This document shows positions 1 through 6,539 of a DNA stretch of 7,296 nt, one piece after another. The stretch is from Phycisphaerae bacterium (lineage in GTDB: Bacteria; Planctomycetota; Phycisphaerae; UBA1845; Fen-1342). The notes below the pieces were generated by a model. It was not told the origin of the DNA and searched no databases. It saw only the letters and a program-made list of their open reading frames with translations. Location of the stretch: assembly GCA_016935035.1 (NCBI GenBank), contig JAFGRR010000325.1:1-7296 (forward strand). Reading direction: 5' to 3'. A program made the position numbers and the translations under genes. The stretch's first letter is position 1. Each line of letters opens with the position of its first letter.

Positions 1-22
1 CCTCGGGCTCTGACGGGGGCGG

Positions 23-1129
23 CTAGCCGGCCAGCCAGGCGGCGAGCAGGTCCACGCCGGCCTTGGCGTCCTTGCGATTCAAAGACTCGGTCGCCGTGTG
101 CACGTAGCGCGTCGGGATCGATAACGTGATGGCCTTGGTGCCGGCCCGGGCGCGCTGAACGGCGCCGGCGTCGGTTCCGCCGCGCGGCAGAATTTCGCGC
201 TGGTGCGCGATACGCTTCTTCTTGGCGAGGGCGACGAACTCCTCGAACAACCCGCGATGGCTGATGCTGGCCGAGTCCATGACCTTGATCGCGACGCCCT
301 TGCCGATCTCGGTGACGGCCTCATCCTTGCCTACCCCCGGCGTGTCACATGCCAGCGTTGTGTCGATTGCGATTCCGACGTCGGGTTCGACGGAGTAAGC
401 GGCCGTCGTTGCGCCGCGCAGTCCGACCTCTTCCTGCACCGACGCCACGAAGTAGATATCATACGGCGAGCCGACGGCGCCGCGGCCGCGGGCCTTGGCC
501 TCGCCCGTGATTAGATCATGGCCGTACACCTGGCGCAACGCGTTGATGCCCACCCACACCGCGACGCGGTTGTCCATGCACTTGCCGCTGATACAGTCGC
601 CGATCATCCGCGTCTGCTGGACGAGGGTTACCGGATCGCCGACCTCGACGAGCTTCTCGACCTGCTTTTTCGGCATGAACAGGTCAACGTAGAAGTCCTT
701 GATCTCCGGGATCTTGTTGCGTTCCTCGGGCGTGGACAGGTGGATGGGTTTGCCGGCCGGGTTGAGCACGCCGACGACGTCCTCCTTGCCTTGCACGAGC
801 ACGTTGCGCGCGAACAGGTTGCGCGTGTCGAAGCCGCCGGCATTTTGCAGCCGCAGGAACCCGTTCTCGTCGATGAAGCGGACGTAGAAGCCGATCTCGT
901 CCATGTGGCAGGCCAGCATGACCTTCTTGGGCTGACCGCCCCGGCTCTTTCTCGTGGCACGCTTGAGGCAGATGAGATTGCCCATCGCGTCCACCCTGGT
1001 CTCGTCCCAGAGACCCTTCGTTTCGGCGAGAATCAGCTCGCGGATACGCTCCTCGCGACCCGGAATCCCCGGCGTCTCGGTGAGCTGTCGTAGAAACTCG
1101 AATTCGCGGAAATCGTTATTTTTCGCCAT
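23..1129 (-). CDS. M42 family metallo-aminopeptidase (glutamyl aminopeptidase / endoglucanase M type)
   Basis: A complete 368-residue cytosolic aminopeptidase of peptidase family M42, which removes N-terminal residues from peptides with a two-metal active site and usually forms 12-subunit tetrahedral particles. All expected residues are visible: H75 and D77 in ACHMDEIG, bridging D186 in MDNRVA, the catalytic and metal glutamates E233 and E234 in VQEEVGLRGA, D256 in AIDTT, the GGTDAG glycine loop at 317-322, and the final metal histidine H344 in RYVHTATE. The length is normal for the family. A stretch rich in Gly, Ala and Arg at about 205-220, just before the QEEVG strand, looks like a small insertion. 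The ATG start is preceded by GGGATGG at a workable distance. Gene 2 diverges from it, so it is probably transcribed alone. Substrate preference (Glu/Asp, Leu or Lys) cannot be read from the sequence. Confidence 0.95.
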   Translation of the reverse strand: MAKNNDFREFEFLRQLTETPGIPGREERIRELILAETKGLWDETRVDAMGNLICLKRATRKSRGGQPKKVMLACHMDEIGFYVRFIDENGFLRLQNAGGFDTRNLFARNVLVQGKEDVVGVLNPAGKPIHLSTPEERNKIPEIKDFYVDLFMPKKQVEKLVEVGDPVTLVQQTRMIGDCISGKCMDNRVAVWVGINALRQVYGHDLITGEAKARGRGAVGSPYDIYFVASVQEEVGLRGATTAAYSVEPDVGIAIDTTLACDTPGVGKDEAVTEIGKGVAIKVMDSASISHRGLFEEFVALAKKKRIAHQREILPRGGTDAGAVQRARAGTKAITLSIPTRYVHTATESLNRKDAKAGVDLLAAWLAG

Positions 1130-1293
1130 TCTTCCATCCCATGGTCGCGAAGGTTGATTGATGCGCCACGAATATGCATGGGACAGTTTAGATCGGGACC
1201 GTGGTCAGGGCCAGCCGCCCGCCGCATCCACCGGTCGCCGCCCGCGTATAACTCAGCACGGGGTGGTGTTGACGCATACCGACACGCCGGCGC

Positions 1294-1321
1294 GTGACAC
1301 ACGCGGCGCAGGCGGTACGAT
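1294..1321 (+). promoter_or_regulatory. Candidate sigma-70 promoter for gene 2
   Basis: GTGACA at 1294-1299 matches the -35 consensus at five of six bases, and TACGAT at 1316-1321 matches the -10 consensus at four of six, with a 16-base spacer. It points toward the ATG at 1384, leaving a leader of roughly 55 bases. The -35 box overlaps a small inverted repeat at 1283-1296 and sits inside an imperfect direct repeat. In such GC-rich DNA a chance match is possible. A lone TATAAC at 1247-1252 is a better -10 but has no -35 partner. Confidence 0.35.
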
Positions 1322-1368
1322 TGTGTCTCTGTCGCGCGGCGGCGGAAGCGATCCGAATCACTCTGGCT

Positions 1369-1374
1369 GGTGAG
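1369..1374 (+). promoter_or_regulatory. Ribosome binding site that fixes the start of gene 2
   Basis: GGTGAG lies nine bases upstream of the ATG at 1384. It supports that start over the GTG at 1294, where the longer open frame begins. The extra 30 residues would precede a well-formed signal peptide and would overlap the candidate promoter. Confidence 0.55.
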
Positions 1375-1383
1375 CGAGCCAAA

Positions 1384-3393
1384 ATGACGCGCAGCAGCAC
1401 TCAAGCACTTATCGTGTGGGCCACTCTTGCCTGGTGCATTGCCGGAGCTAGCCCAGTCATTGCCCAGATCAGCGAGCCCAACGAGGCGCCGGCCGCCGCC
1501 ATCACGGTACCCGACCTCAGGGTGTCCGAGGGCCATCCGTTGCCGGCCGCGCAGCCGTCCACTGAGTCCGACCTTGACGCTGATCCCGCCGATTCGCTTG
1601 ATCTCGAAAAGACCGGGCTAGTGCCGGAGATGAGCGCCGGTGTGCGGACTTGGCTGGCCATCGTCATCATCCTTGTGCTGCTGCTGCGCCTCGATCCGGT
1701 CCTGACGCTGCACAACCTGGATGCCCTGGTCCTGGCGATAACCTGTGCTCTGCTGCTCTCGCGCCACGGCGAACTTGACGCCGCCCCGCCCTGGGTCTAC
1801 GTCGCGCTTTCCCTGGCGGCTGCATACTGGCTGTTTCGTGGGCTGCTGATGTTCGCCCGGCGTGAGATTCCGAAACGCCAACTCAACCTGACACGTTCGG
1901 CCACGTTGGTGCTGGTGGCCGCGGGCTTGCTGATCGCCTTTGACGGCTTGCTGCGTGCTCCGCTCAGCGAGTCATCGCGCGACAGCATCGTTGGCGCCGT
2001 GCAGGTTACCCGAACCGGCAAACTGCCCTATGGCATAGTGACGGGCCACGATGCCCGCTCGCCGCTTTCCTATATCGTGCACGCCGGCGGCGTGTGGCTG
2101 GACGACGCGGGCAGACCCGAGGGTGATCGACTGCGCGATACCGAGCCGACCGGCGAGACGCCTTGGCTGTTCGAACAAAACGAATTCGTCGTACGCCGAG
2201 TGGCCCTGCTCGTTAATGGCGTCCTGTCGCTGGCACTGCTGGGCGCGCTCTGCATCATCGGTCTGCGACTGCACTCACCCGCGATGAGCGGCGCGCTAGT
2301 CGTGCTCGCTTGCGTGTTTCCAGGAGCCACCGAGTGCTTTGGCGAGCCGGAGATCATGTTACCGGCGGTGATGCTGGCATGGAGCGTTGCCTTCGCCCTG
2401 CTGGGCGGACTCGGCGGATTGCTGTCGATGCTGACGCTCGTGCTGGCCGGGATGGCTTGGCCTTGGGCGTGGTGCGCCGTGCCGGTGCTCGGCGCCTACC
2501 TGCTGCGACGCGGGTTGCAGGTGTTGGGCATGATCATCGGACTGCTGGGTGGCGCGGTTGCCTGTGTCGCCGGCATTATCTGGCTTGTCGCGCCCGATCT
2601 ACCACGCGTCGATGGCGCCATGCGACACGCCGGCTTGGCACCGGCGTTCGTGGCGCAACTCGCCAGCGACGGTGGCTTGGTCATCGAGAAGAGCGACGGA
2701 GAAGAACTGATGCCGTCGGCGTCACCAGCCATCAAACAACGTTTCTGGCGCGCCCTGCTCGAGTTCGACAACGTTACGCTCGACGGGCTCGCCGGCGAAT
2801 CAATGCTGCCAAACGGCGACGACGCGGCCGGCATCCTATATCGCGAGGTCGTTCCCGAGGCAGATGCCCAGGAACGCATGGTGGCGGGATATCGCAACGC
2901 GCTCGCCGAGATGGACGACCAGACGCGCTTCTGGGCCGCCACGCGCACCATGCTCGAAGCAACCTGGTTGCCGACTCGCCTGCTGCGCGAACGCGTCATG
3001 GGCGCATGGGAATTCTGGTCTGGACGCGGTGGCGATGACCTCTGGCGCAACATGCGCCGCGGTGTGAAGGTCGGCTTGGCCGTGCTGATCGTGATCGTAT
3101 CGCTTGCGTTGCTGGGCGGCGGCAAGCGACAGCCACATCACCTCGTCGGGGCCCTGCTGATGATCGCCAGCGCCACGCTGCTGGTCAGTTGGTACGGCGC
3201 CGTCACCAACTGGGTCTGGCTCTTGCCACTCATTCTGGCCACGCTGATCGTCCATACCGAGGATGGCCAAGAGGTCAGGCAGGCGGCGGTTGAGCGTCCA
3301 TACCACCCCGCGACGCCGCGCGTCACCAGCGACCCGGCGCCGCCAGCCCTAGATCTTGGGCCCGCGCCACGCATTACCGTGGATAAGGAATAG
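1384..3393 (+). CDS. Polytopic membrane protein with signal peptide, GT-C / GT87-like
   Basis: A 669-residue protein, numbered from the ATG at 1384. Residues 1-27 look like a signal peptide (hydrophobic 8-20, likely cleavage after VIA27 before Q28). An acidic, Pro/Ala-rich linker follows to about 85. Hydrophobic helices are seen near 88-103, 111-126, 136-156, 172-190, 271-294, 300-315, 325-345, 346-375 and 381-403. Then comes a soluble stretch at 404-560, three more helices near 561-578, 584-603 and 609-623, and a Pro-rich tail. The loop between helices four and five carries TGKLPYG (211-217) and ARSPLSYIVHAGG (224-236). These resemble the 'G-x-x-PYG ... SPL-x-Y' loop of GT-C membrane glycosyltransferases such as the DUF2029/GT87 type, which use polyprenyl-phosphate sugars outside the membrane. 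If the signal peptide is cleaved, this loop is predicted to be extracytoplasmic, as that role requires. The glycosyltransferase assignment is an inference from the loop and helix pattern; a plain hypothetical membrane protein is the alternative. Its stop is 28 bp from the convergent stop of gene 3. Confidence 0.85.
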   Translation: MTRSSTQALIVWATLAWCIAGASPVIAQISEPNEAPAAAITVPDLRVSEGHPLPAAQPSTESDLDADPADSLDLEKTGLVPEMSAGVRTWLAIVIILVLLLRLDPVLTLHNLDALVLAITCALLLSRHGELDAAPPWVYVALSLAAAYWLFRGLLMFARREIPKRQLNLTRSATLVLVAAGLLIAFDGLLRAPLSESSRDSIVGAVQVTRTGKLPYGIVTGHDARSPLSYIVHAGGVWLDDAGRPEGDRLRDTEPTGETPWLFEQNEFVVRRVALLVNGVLSLALLGALCIIGLRLHSPAMSGALVVLACVFPGATECFGEPEIMLPAVMLAWSVAFALLGGLGGLLSMLTLVLAGMAWPWAWCAVPVLGAYLLRRGLQVLGMIIGLLGGAVACVAGIIWLVAPDLPRVDGAMRHAGLAPAFVAQLASDGGLVIEKSDGEELMPSASPAIKQRFWRALLEFDNVTLDGLAGESMLPNGDDAAGILYREVVPEADAQERMVAGYRNALAEMDDQTRFWAATRTMLEATWLPTRLLRERVMGAWEFWSGRGGDDLWRNMRRGVKVGLAVLIVIVSLALLGGGKRQPHHLVGALLMIASATLLVSWYGAVTNWVWLLPLILATLIVHTEDGQEVRQAAVERPYHPATPRVTSDPAPPALDLGPAPRITVDKE

Positions 3394-3421
3394 ACGCGGC
3401 TCGCCGGCACGCGATGCGACC

Positions 3422-4249
3422 TTACTTCACCCGCTCCAACTCATCCGCGCTCGGCGGTGTCAATGGACTCGTCCACGCCGCCAGCAACGCCGCGCTCTCG
3501 AGTCGCGACAGCGTGATGCCTCGCACCACGCCGGATGCATCCAGCGTCGCACGCCAGCCCGGCCCCGTCTCGACCACGCACAGCACAGTATCATCCGGCG
3601 TGAGCACCTCCCACTGCCAGCGCAGCAAGCTAAGCCCGATGCGGCGGTGAGCCAGACCTCCCGGCAGCACGTACCAGACGCGGGCAAGCTGCACGACGGC
3701 CAACCAGTACATCACCATTACCACACCAAAGCAGGAGAGCCCGATCGCCGTCCCCGCACGGTGCTGCGCGATCTCGCTCCACACCAGCCAGAGCCCAACC
3801 ATCCATGCTGCCAGCCACGTCAGCGAAACCGCGGGCACCAGCAGGGGGGTAACAGTGCGTCGAAGCTGCTGATGGACCGGCGGCTCGCTCCGGACTACAT
3901 CCTCGGCGGCCTCCGGGGCCAGCAGCGAACCCAATGCCGCCAGCGTGTCGTCCAGACACAGCGGCTGAAATGGCGTCGTTGTCGGTTCTGGCAGCGGCAG
4001 TGCATCTGGGCCGGCGACGGTTTGCAGCAACGCCAGCGGCGGTGTCCCGTGTCGCTCGCGCACGGCGCGCAGCTCATCCGACGCGATCAGCATCGGGTAA
4101 CGCCTACAGCCGAAGATCGCCTCCAACTCGGCCCGCGCCCCCGGCGGAAGGTCCGGGTAATCGACATGTACACGCCCGGTCTGGTCGTCGCGGCGTGCCA
4201 CGATGACGCGGCAGTTGTGTGAAGCTGTCATCCGCGTCTGGTCCGTCAT
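3422..4249 (-). CDS. Hypothetical protein with a two-helix membrane hairpin
   Basis: I do not recognise this 275-residue protein. The first ~130 residues look soluble. They begin with a basic strand-rich part (CRVIVARRD, then RVHVDYPDLP) and go on to a Pro/Leu-rich segment. Two hydrophobic helices at about 135-158 and 167-189, split by a short QHRAG turn, form a likely membrane hairpin with both ends on the same side. The C-terminal ~85 residues begin with WYVLPGGLAHRR and include alternating strands (WEVLTPDDTVLCVVE, WRATLDASG) and a closing helix (SAALLAAW). This could be a small PH-like or other beta domain lying against the membrane, but that is a guess from strand pattern only. The frame is open up to 4336, but the ATG at 4249 has GGAG ten bases upstream and the extra residues look unstructured, so I start there. 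It is transcribed alone, convergent to gene 2 and divergent from gene 4. Confidence 0.75.
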   Translation of the reverse strand: MTDQTRMTASHNCRVIVARRDDQTGRVHVDYPDLPPGARAELEAIFGCRRYPMLIASDELRAVRERHGTPPLALLQTVAGPDALPLPEPTTTPFQPLCLDDTLAALGSLLAPEAAEDVVRSEPPVHQQLRRTVTPLLVPAVSLTWLAAWMVGLWLVWSEIAQHRAGTAIGLSCFGVVMVMYWLAVVQLARVWYVLPGGLAHRRIGLSLLRWQWEVLTPDDTVLCVVETGPGWRATLDASGVVRGITLSRLESAALLAAWTSPLTPPSADELERVK

Positions 4250-4526
4250 TGAGACGCTGCTCCAGTTGGTCACGTGTGCGTTGGTTCTCGTGAGAATACC
4301 GTAGCGTCGGTTCGTGCCGCCGGCCATACAGGTCATCCCACGGCCTGCTCCCTATGAACGGTCTATAGCCCGTCTGAATCCTTATAGAGAGAGGCTCAAG
4401 CCGCCGATAGATAGCTTGTACCAACGCATGTTTGAAAGCGACCGCCGTGCGCGGTGTCGGTATCCGCCACCGAGTGCTTTCCGCTGACTGGATGTGTCTT
4501 CGGCAGAAGAGCCACGGATCGAAACC
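4250..4526. other. Divergent intergenic region between genes 3 and 4
   Basis: These 277 bases should carry the promoters of both flanking genes. I find no convincing -35/-10 pair on either strand. The middle (about 4351-4435) is clearly more AT-rich than its surroundings and contains TCTATA at 4362-4367 and its reverse complement TATAGA at 4383-4388. Closer to gene 4, ACCGC at 4441-4445 and GCGGT at 4451-4455 can form a short GC hairpin with a five-base loop. No riboswitch is recognisable; in particular I see no cobalamin-riboswitch core ahead of the radical SAM gene. Confidence 0.4.
4260..4263 (-). promoter_or_regulatory. Ribosome binding site that fixes the start of gene 3
   Basis: On the minus strand GGAG lies ten bases before the ATG at 4249. 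The alternatives are the upstream ATG at 4336 and a second ATG six codons downstream at 4231, which has only a weak GC-rich upstream stretch. Confidence 0.5.
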
Positions 4527-5807
4527 ATGAAAGTGCTGCTCGTATATCCGCCGATTTTGCGCTCTGCCGGGATTTACAGCACACCACTGCCCATCGGCGT
4601 GCTTCAGGTGGCTGGTTACCTGTGGTGGAAGGGCAATGACGTACGCGTGCTGAATCTGGAGATCGGTGGCGCGCTGAAGACGGTTTCAATTGCCGCCTTG
4701 CGCCGAGCATACGAACTGCATGATCCGACACGCTATGTCGCAAACCCCGGTTCGGCATATCGCACCGAGTTTCACCAAGCCTTGCTCGCCCACCGGCCGG
4801 ACCTTGTCGGCTTCAGTTGCGCGACCGAGCAGCTTGACGCCGCCCAGTGCCTGGCGGAAGACGCGATGCGGATCCTGCCCGGCGTGCGCATAGAAATGGG
4901 GGGCGTCGCTGCTAAGCCGAGCGAGTGGGCCAGCGAGACCGCGCGCATCGCACTGGACCACGATCCGGCGCTGAGCAAGCTGGCCGGCCAGAACCCGCCC
5001 GAGAGCTTCGGCGCCATCCTGACCAGCCACGGGTGTCCGCACGCCTGTACTTTCTGTTCGAGCCCGAGCATCTATGGACGGCGCGTCACCGAGTATCCCC
5101 CCGAACGGTTGTTCCTCCGCATCAACGATGCCGCCGCCATGGGCGCCAAACGTATTCACCTGATGGACGACACCATTACGCTACGCCTGGAACGCGCGCG
5201 TGAGGTCGCCGACGTGATGGCAGCGGCACGGTTGCCCTGGCGCACGCAGACCCGTGTCGATGACCTGGCCCGGCATCCCGAACTGGCGGCGGAGTTGAAG
5301 AGCCGCGGCTGTACACAGCTCACGTTCGGCGTCGAGAGTGGATCACCACGTTTGCTGGAGCTGATGAAGAAGCGCATCACGCGCGACCAGGTGCTGCGCG
5401 CCGTCGAGATTCTCGACAAAGCCCAACTGCCCTATACGGCCAATTTCATGATTGGCTATCCGGGCGAGACTGACGACGACGTGCAACTAACCATCGACCT
5501 TATCGACCTTATGCGGCCACAGCGCGTGCTGGCCGGCTCGGTCGTCCCCTATCCGGGCTCGGAGTTGCACAACACTAACCCGGAGTTCGTTGCGCGAGCG
5601 CGGCGTTGGCCGGCGTGCCGGTGGTCGCCCTTCGATCCTGGCTTCCTGTGCGAGGACAATGGCGATCGCGTGCAAGGTCCATCCGCCGCCGCGATCAAGG
5701 CCTTCTACGACCTCGTCGAACGCGTCAACGACCACGCCCCCACACCGGGCACGTTCACAACATCGCTAAAGAACACCACCGAGCAGCCAGCCGAAGCATC
5801 CGTCTAG
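4527..5807 (+). CDS. Radical SAM protein with N-terminal B12-binding-like domain
   Basis: A 426-residue protein, numbered from the ATG at 4527. Residues 1-150 resemble the Rossmann-type cobalamin-binding domain fused to many radical SAM enzymes. The start is MKVLLVYPP, with TPLPIGVLQVAGYL at 19-32, then PDLVGFS and a GG turn (EMGG, near 125). The cobalamin-ligating DxHxxG motif is not visible, as in many members of this class. The radical SAM core begins with C170, C174 and C177 in CPHACTFC, the CxxxCxxC that holds the 4Fe-4S cluster and splits S-adenosylmethionine. Later core motifs are LMDDTIT (212-218), FGVESGS (267-273) and IGYPGETDDD (309-318). Such proteins carry out methylations, cyclisations or other radical steps on lipids, cofactors and natural products; the substrate cannot be told here. 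The frame is open to a GTG at 4494, but the ATG has GGA eight bases upstream and begins exactly at the first beta strand. No biosynthetic partner gene is adjacent. Confidence 0.92.
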   Translation: MKVLLVYPPILRSAGIYSTPLPIGVLQVAGYLWWKGNDVRVLNLEIGGALKTVSIAALRRAYELHDPTRYVANPGSAYRTEFHQALLAHRPDLVGFSCATEQLDAAQCLAEDAMRILPGVRIEMGGVAAKPSEWASETARIALDHDPALSKLAGQNPPESFGAILTSHGCPHACTFCSSPSIYGRRVTEYPPERLFLRINDAAAMGAKRIHLMDDTITLRLERAREVADVMAAARLPWRTQTRVDDLARHPELAAELKSRGCTQLTFGVESGSPRLLELMKKRITRDQVLRAVEILDKAQLPYTANFMIGYPGETDDDVQLTIDLIDLMRPQRVLAGSVVPYPGSELHNTNPEFVARARRWPACRWSPFDPGFLCEDNGDRVQGPSAAAIKAFYDLVERVNDHAPTPGTFTTSLKNTTEQPAEASV

Positions 5808-5833
5808 TTCCGAGCGCGACCCACCAATCCGAG

Positions 5834-5896
5834 CCGGCCCAGTGATGGACCGGTTGGTATGCTTCACTCACCAGCAACCCAGCCATTACTGGCCGG
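5834..5896. terminator. Long imperfect hairpin between convergent genes 4 and 5, candidate bidirectional terminator
   Basis: CCGGCC-C-AGTGATGG (5834-5848) pairs with CCATTACT-GGCCGG (5883-5896): 14 pairs including one G-U, with one bulged C. The loop itself can pair further, GGTTGGT (5852-5858) against ACC...AACC (5870-5872, 5876-5879) with a three-base bulge. The structure begins 27 bp past the stop of gene 4 and ends 25 bp past the stop of gene 5. There is no real T-tract (only GCTTTG on the plus side), so a standard intrinsic terminator is not proven. Confidence 0.5.
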
Positions 5897-5920
5897 GCTT
5901 TGACCCAACAGCCTGACGCT

Positions 5921-6409
5921 TTACCGGCGTCCCGGCGCGCGCCTGATCACGTCCAACTCGCCGTGATCCAGCCAGATCAGTGCGCACTCGCCACACGTGT
6001 CAACGACAACGTTGCCCGGCCCATAGTACGGGTGCGTATCGAAATCCTGCTCGCAATGCGGGCATCTCAGGTGACGCTTGAACTCACTCGGGTCGATGGG
6101 CCGCGGCTTGCGTTCGTCGGACTGTTCATACGTCGCCCGAAGGCTCGCGACGATGTCGCCGAAGTTGGTGTTGCTCGCCAGCATGCCGCGACAGCGCGTG
6201 CAGTACAGCACTTCGTGCCCAGCGACGGCCGCCGGCACCAGGTTTACGGCGCAGACCGGGCAATTCAAGTCAGATACATCGCCGAGCACCGTGACGCTGA
6301 CGCCGTCCTTGCTCTTCGCTGGAAAGCCGAAAGTCGTGCAGTACTCGCACACGAAGTAGTCGCGCCCCGGTACGAGCTTCATAGCCGCGCCACAATTTTC
6401 GCAATTCAT
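5921..6409 (-). CDS. Small protein with three zinc-ribbon cysteine sets, zf-TFIIB-like
   Basis: A 162-residue soluble protein with six CxxC knuckles that make three likely zinc ribbons: C3/C6 with C21/C24, C50/C53 with C70/C73, and C116/C119 with C139/C142. The last one, ending VDTCGECALIWLDHGEL, matches the TFIIB-type zinc-ribbon signature (zf-TFIIB). The first resembles the rubredoxin-like ribbons found at the N-terminus of the gene 6 family. A charged linker (about 93-113) joins ribbons two and three. There is no catalytic motif, signal peptide or membrane helix. A TTG at 6418 could add three residues, but the ATG at 6409 has AGGG nine bases upstream and places the first CxxC at residues 3-6. 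It lies 130 bp downstream of gene 6 on the same strand. The function is unknown; DNA, RNA or protein binding are all possible. Confidence 0.85.
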   Translation of the reverse strand: MNCENCGAAMKLVPGRDYFVCEYCTTFGFPAKSKDGVSVTVLGDVSDLNCPVCAVNLVPAAVAGHEVLYCTRCRGMLASNTNFGDIVASLRATYEQSDERKPRPIDPSEFKRHLRCPHCEQDFDTHPYYGPGNVVVDTCGECALIWLDHGELDVIRRAPGRR

Positions 6410-6418
6410 GACAGCCAA

Positions 6419-6422
6419 CCCT
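6419..6422 (-). promoter_or_regulatory. Ribosome binding site that fixes the start of gene 5
   Basis: Minus-strand AGGG lies nine bases before the ATG at 6409. It directly abuts the TTG at 6418, so it could not serve that start. Confidence 0.45.
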
Positions 6423-6483
6423 GTCTTCTGGGACCGTGTGGGGGCACAGAATCTGAGAGCGTCTCGCGCGCACTTGCGATCGT

Positions 6484-6499
6484 CCGGGCTGAAACCCGG
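6484..6499. other. Small GC hairpin between genes 6 and 5
   Basis: CCGGG (6484-6488), a six-base loop CTGAAA, then CCCGG (6495-6499). On the minus strand it reads AGCCCCGGGTTTCAGCCCGG. It sits in the 130-bp spacer after gene 6. The bases following it on the minus strand are not T-rich, so it does not look like a terminator of gene 6. The palindromic form is like that of dispersed intergenic repeats, but with one copy in view this cannot be tested. Confidence 0.25.
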
Positions 6500-6539
6500 G
6501 GCTTTTCATCACTATCGTGGCCAGTAAGTGTCGTTCCTC

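Noticed and set aside
518..1093. A 191-codon open frame on the plus strand opposite the M42 aminopeptidase gene
   Set aside because: It is antisense to a gene with every catalytic residue conserved, and its product is a low-complexity mix of charged and hydrophobic residues with no motif. Long antisense frames are normal in GC-rich DNA.
1294..1383. A GTG start that would extend gene 2 by 30 residues
   Set aside because: The extension precedes a well-formed signal peptide, overlaps the candidate promoter, and the inner ATG has its own GGTGAG site.
2310..3038. A 242-codon plus-strand frame inside gene 2
   Set aside because: The product is extremely Arg-rich with no domain and lies within the coherent membrane protein frame.
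3356..4222. A 288-codon open frame on the plus strand opposite gene 3
   Set aside because: Its product is dominated by Arg, Gln, His and Pro, typical of a shadow frame, and it would overlap the end of gene 2. The minus-strand frame has membrane helices and a ribosome binding site. As gene 3 has no recognised family, this is the least certain of the strand choices.
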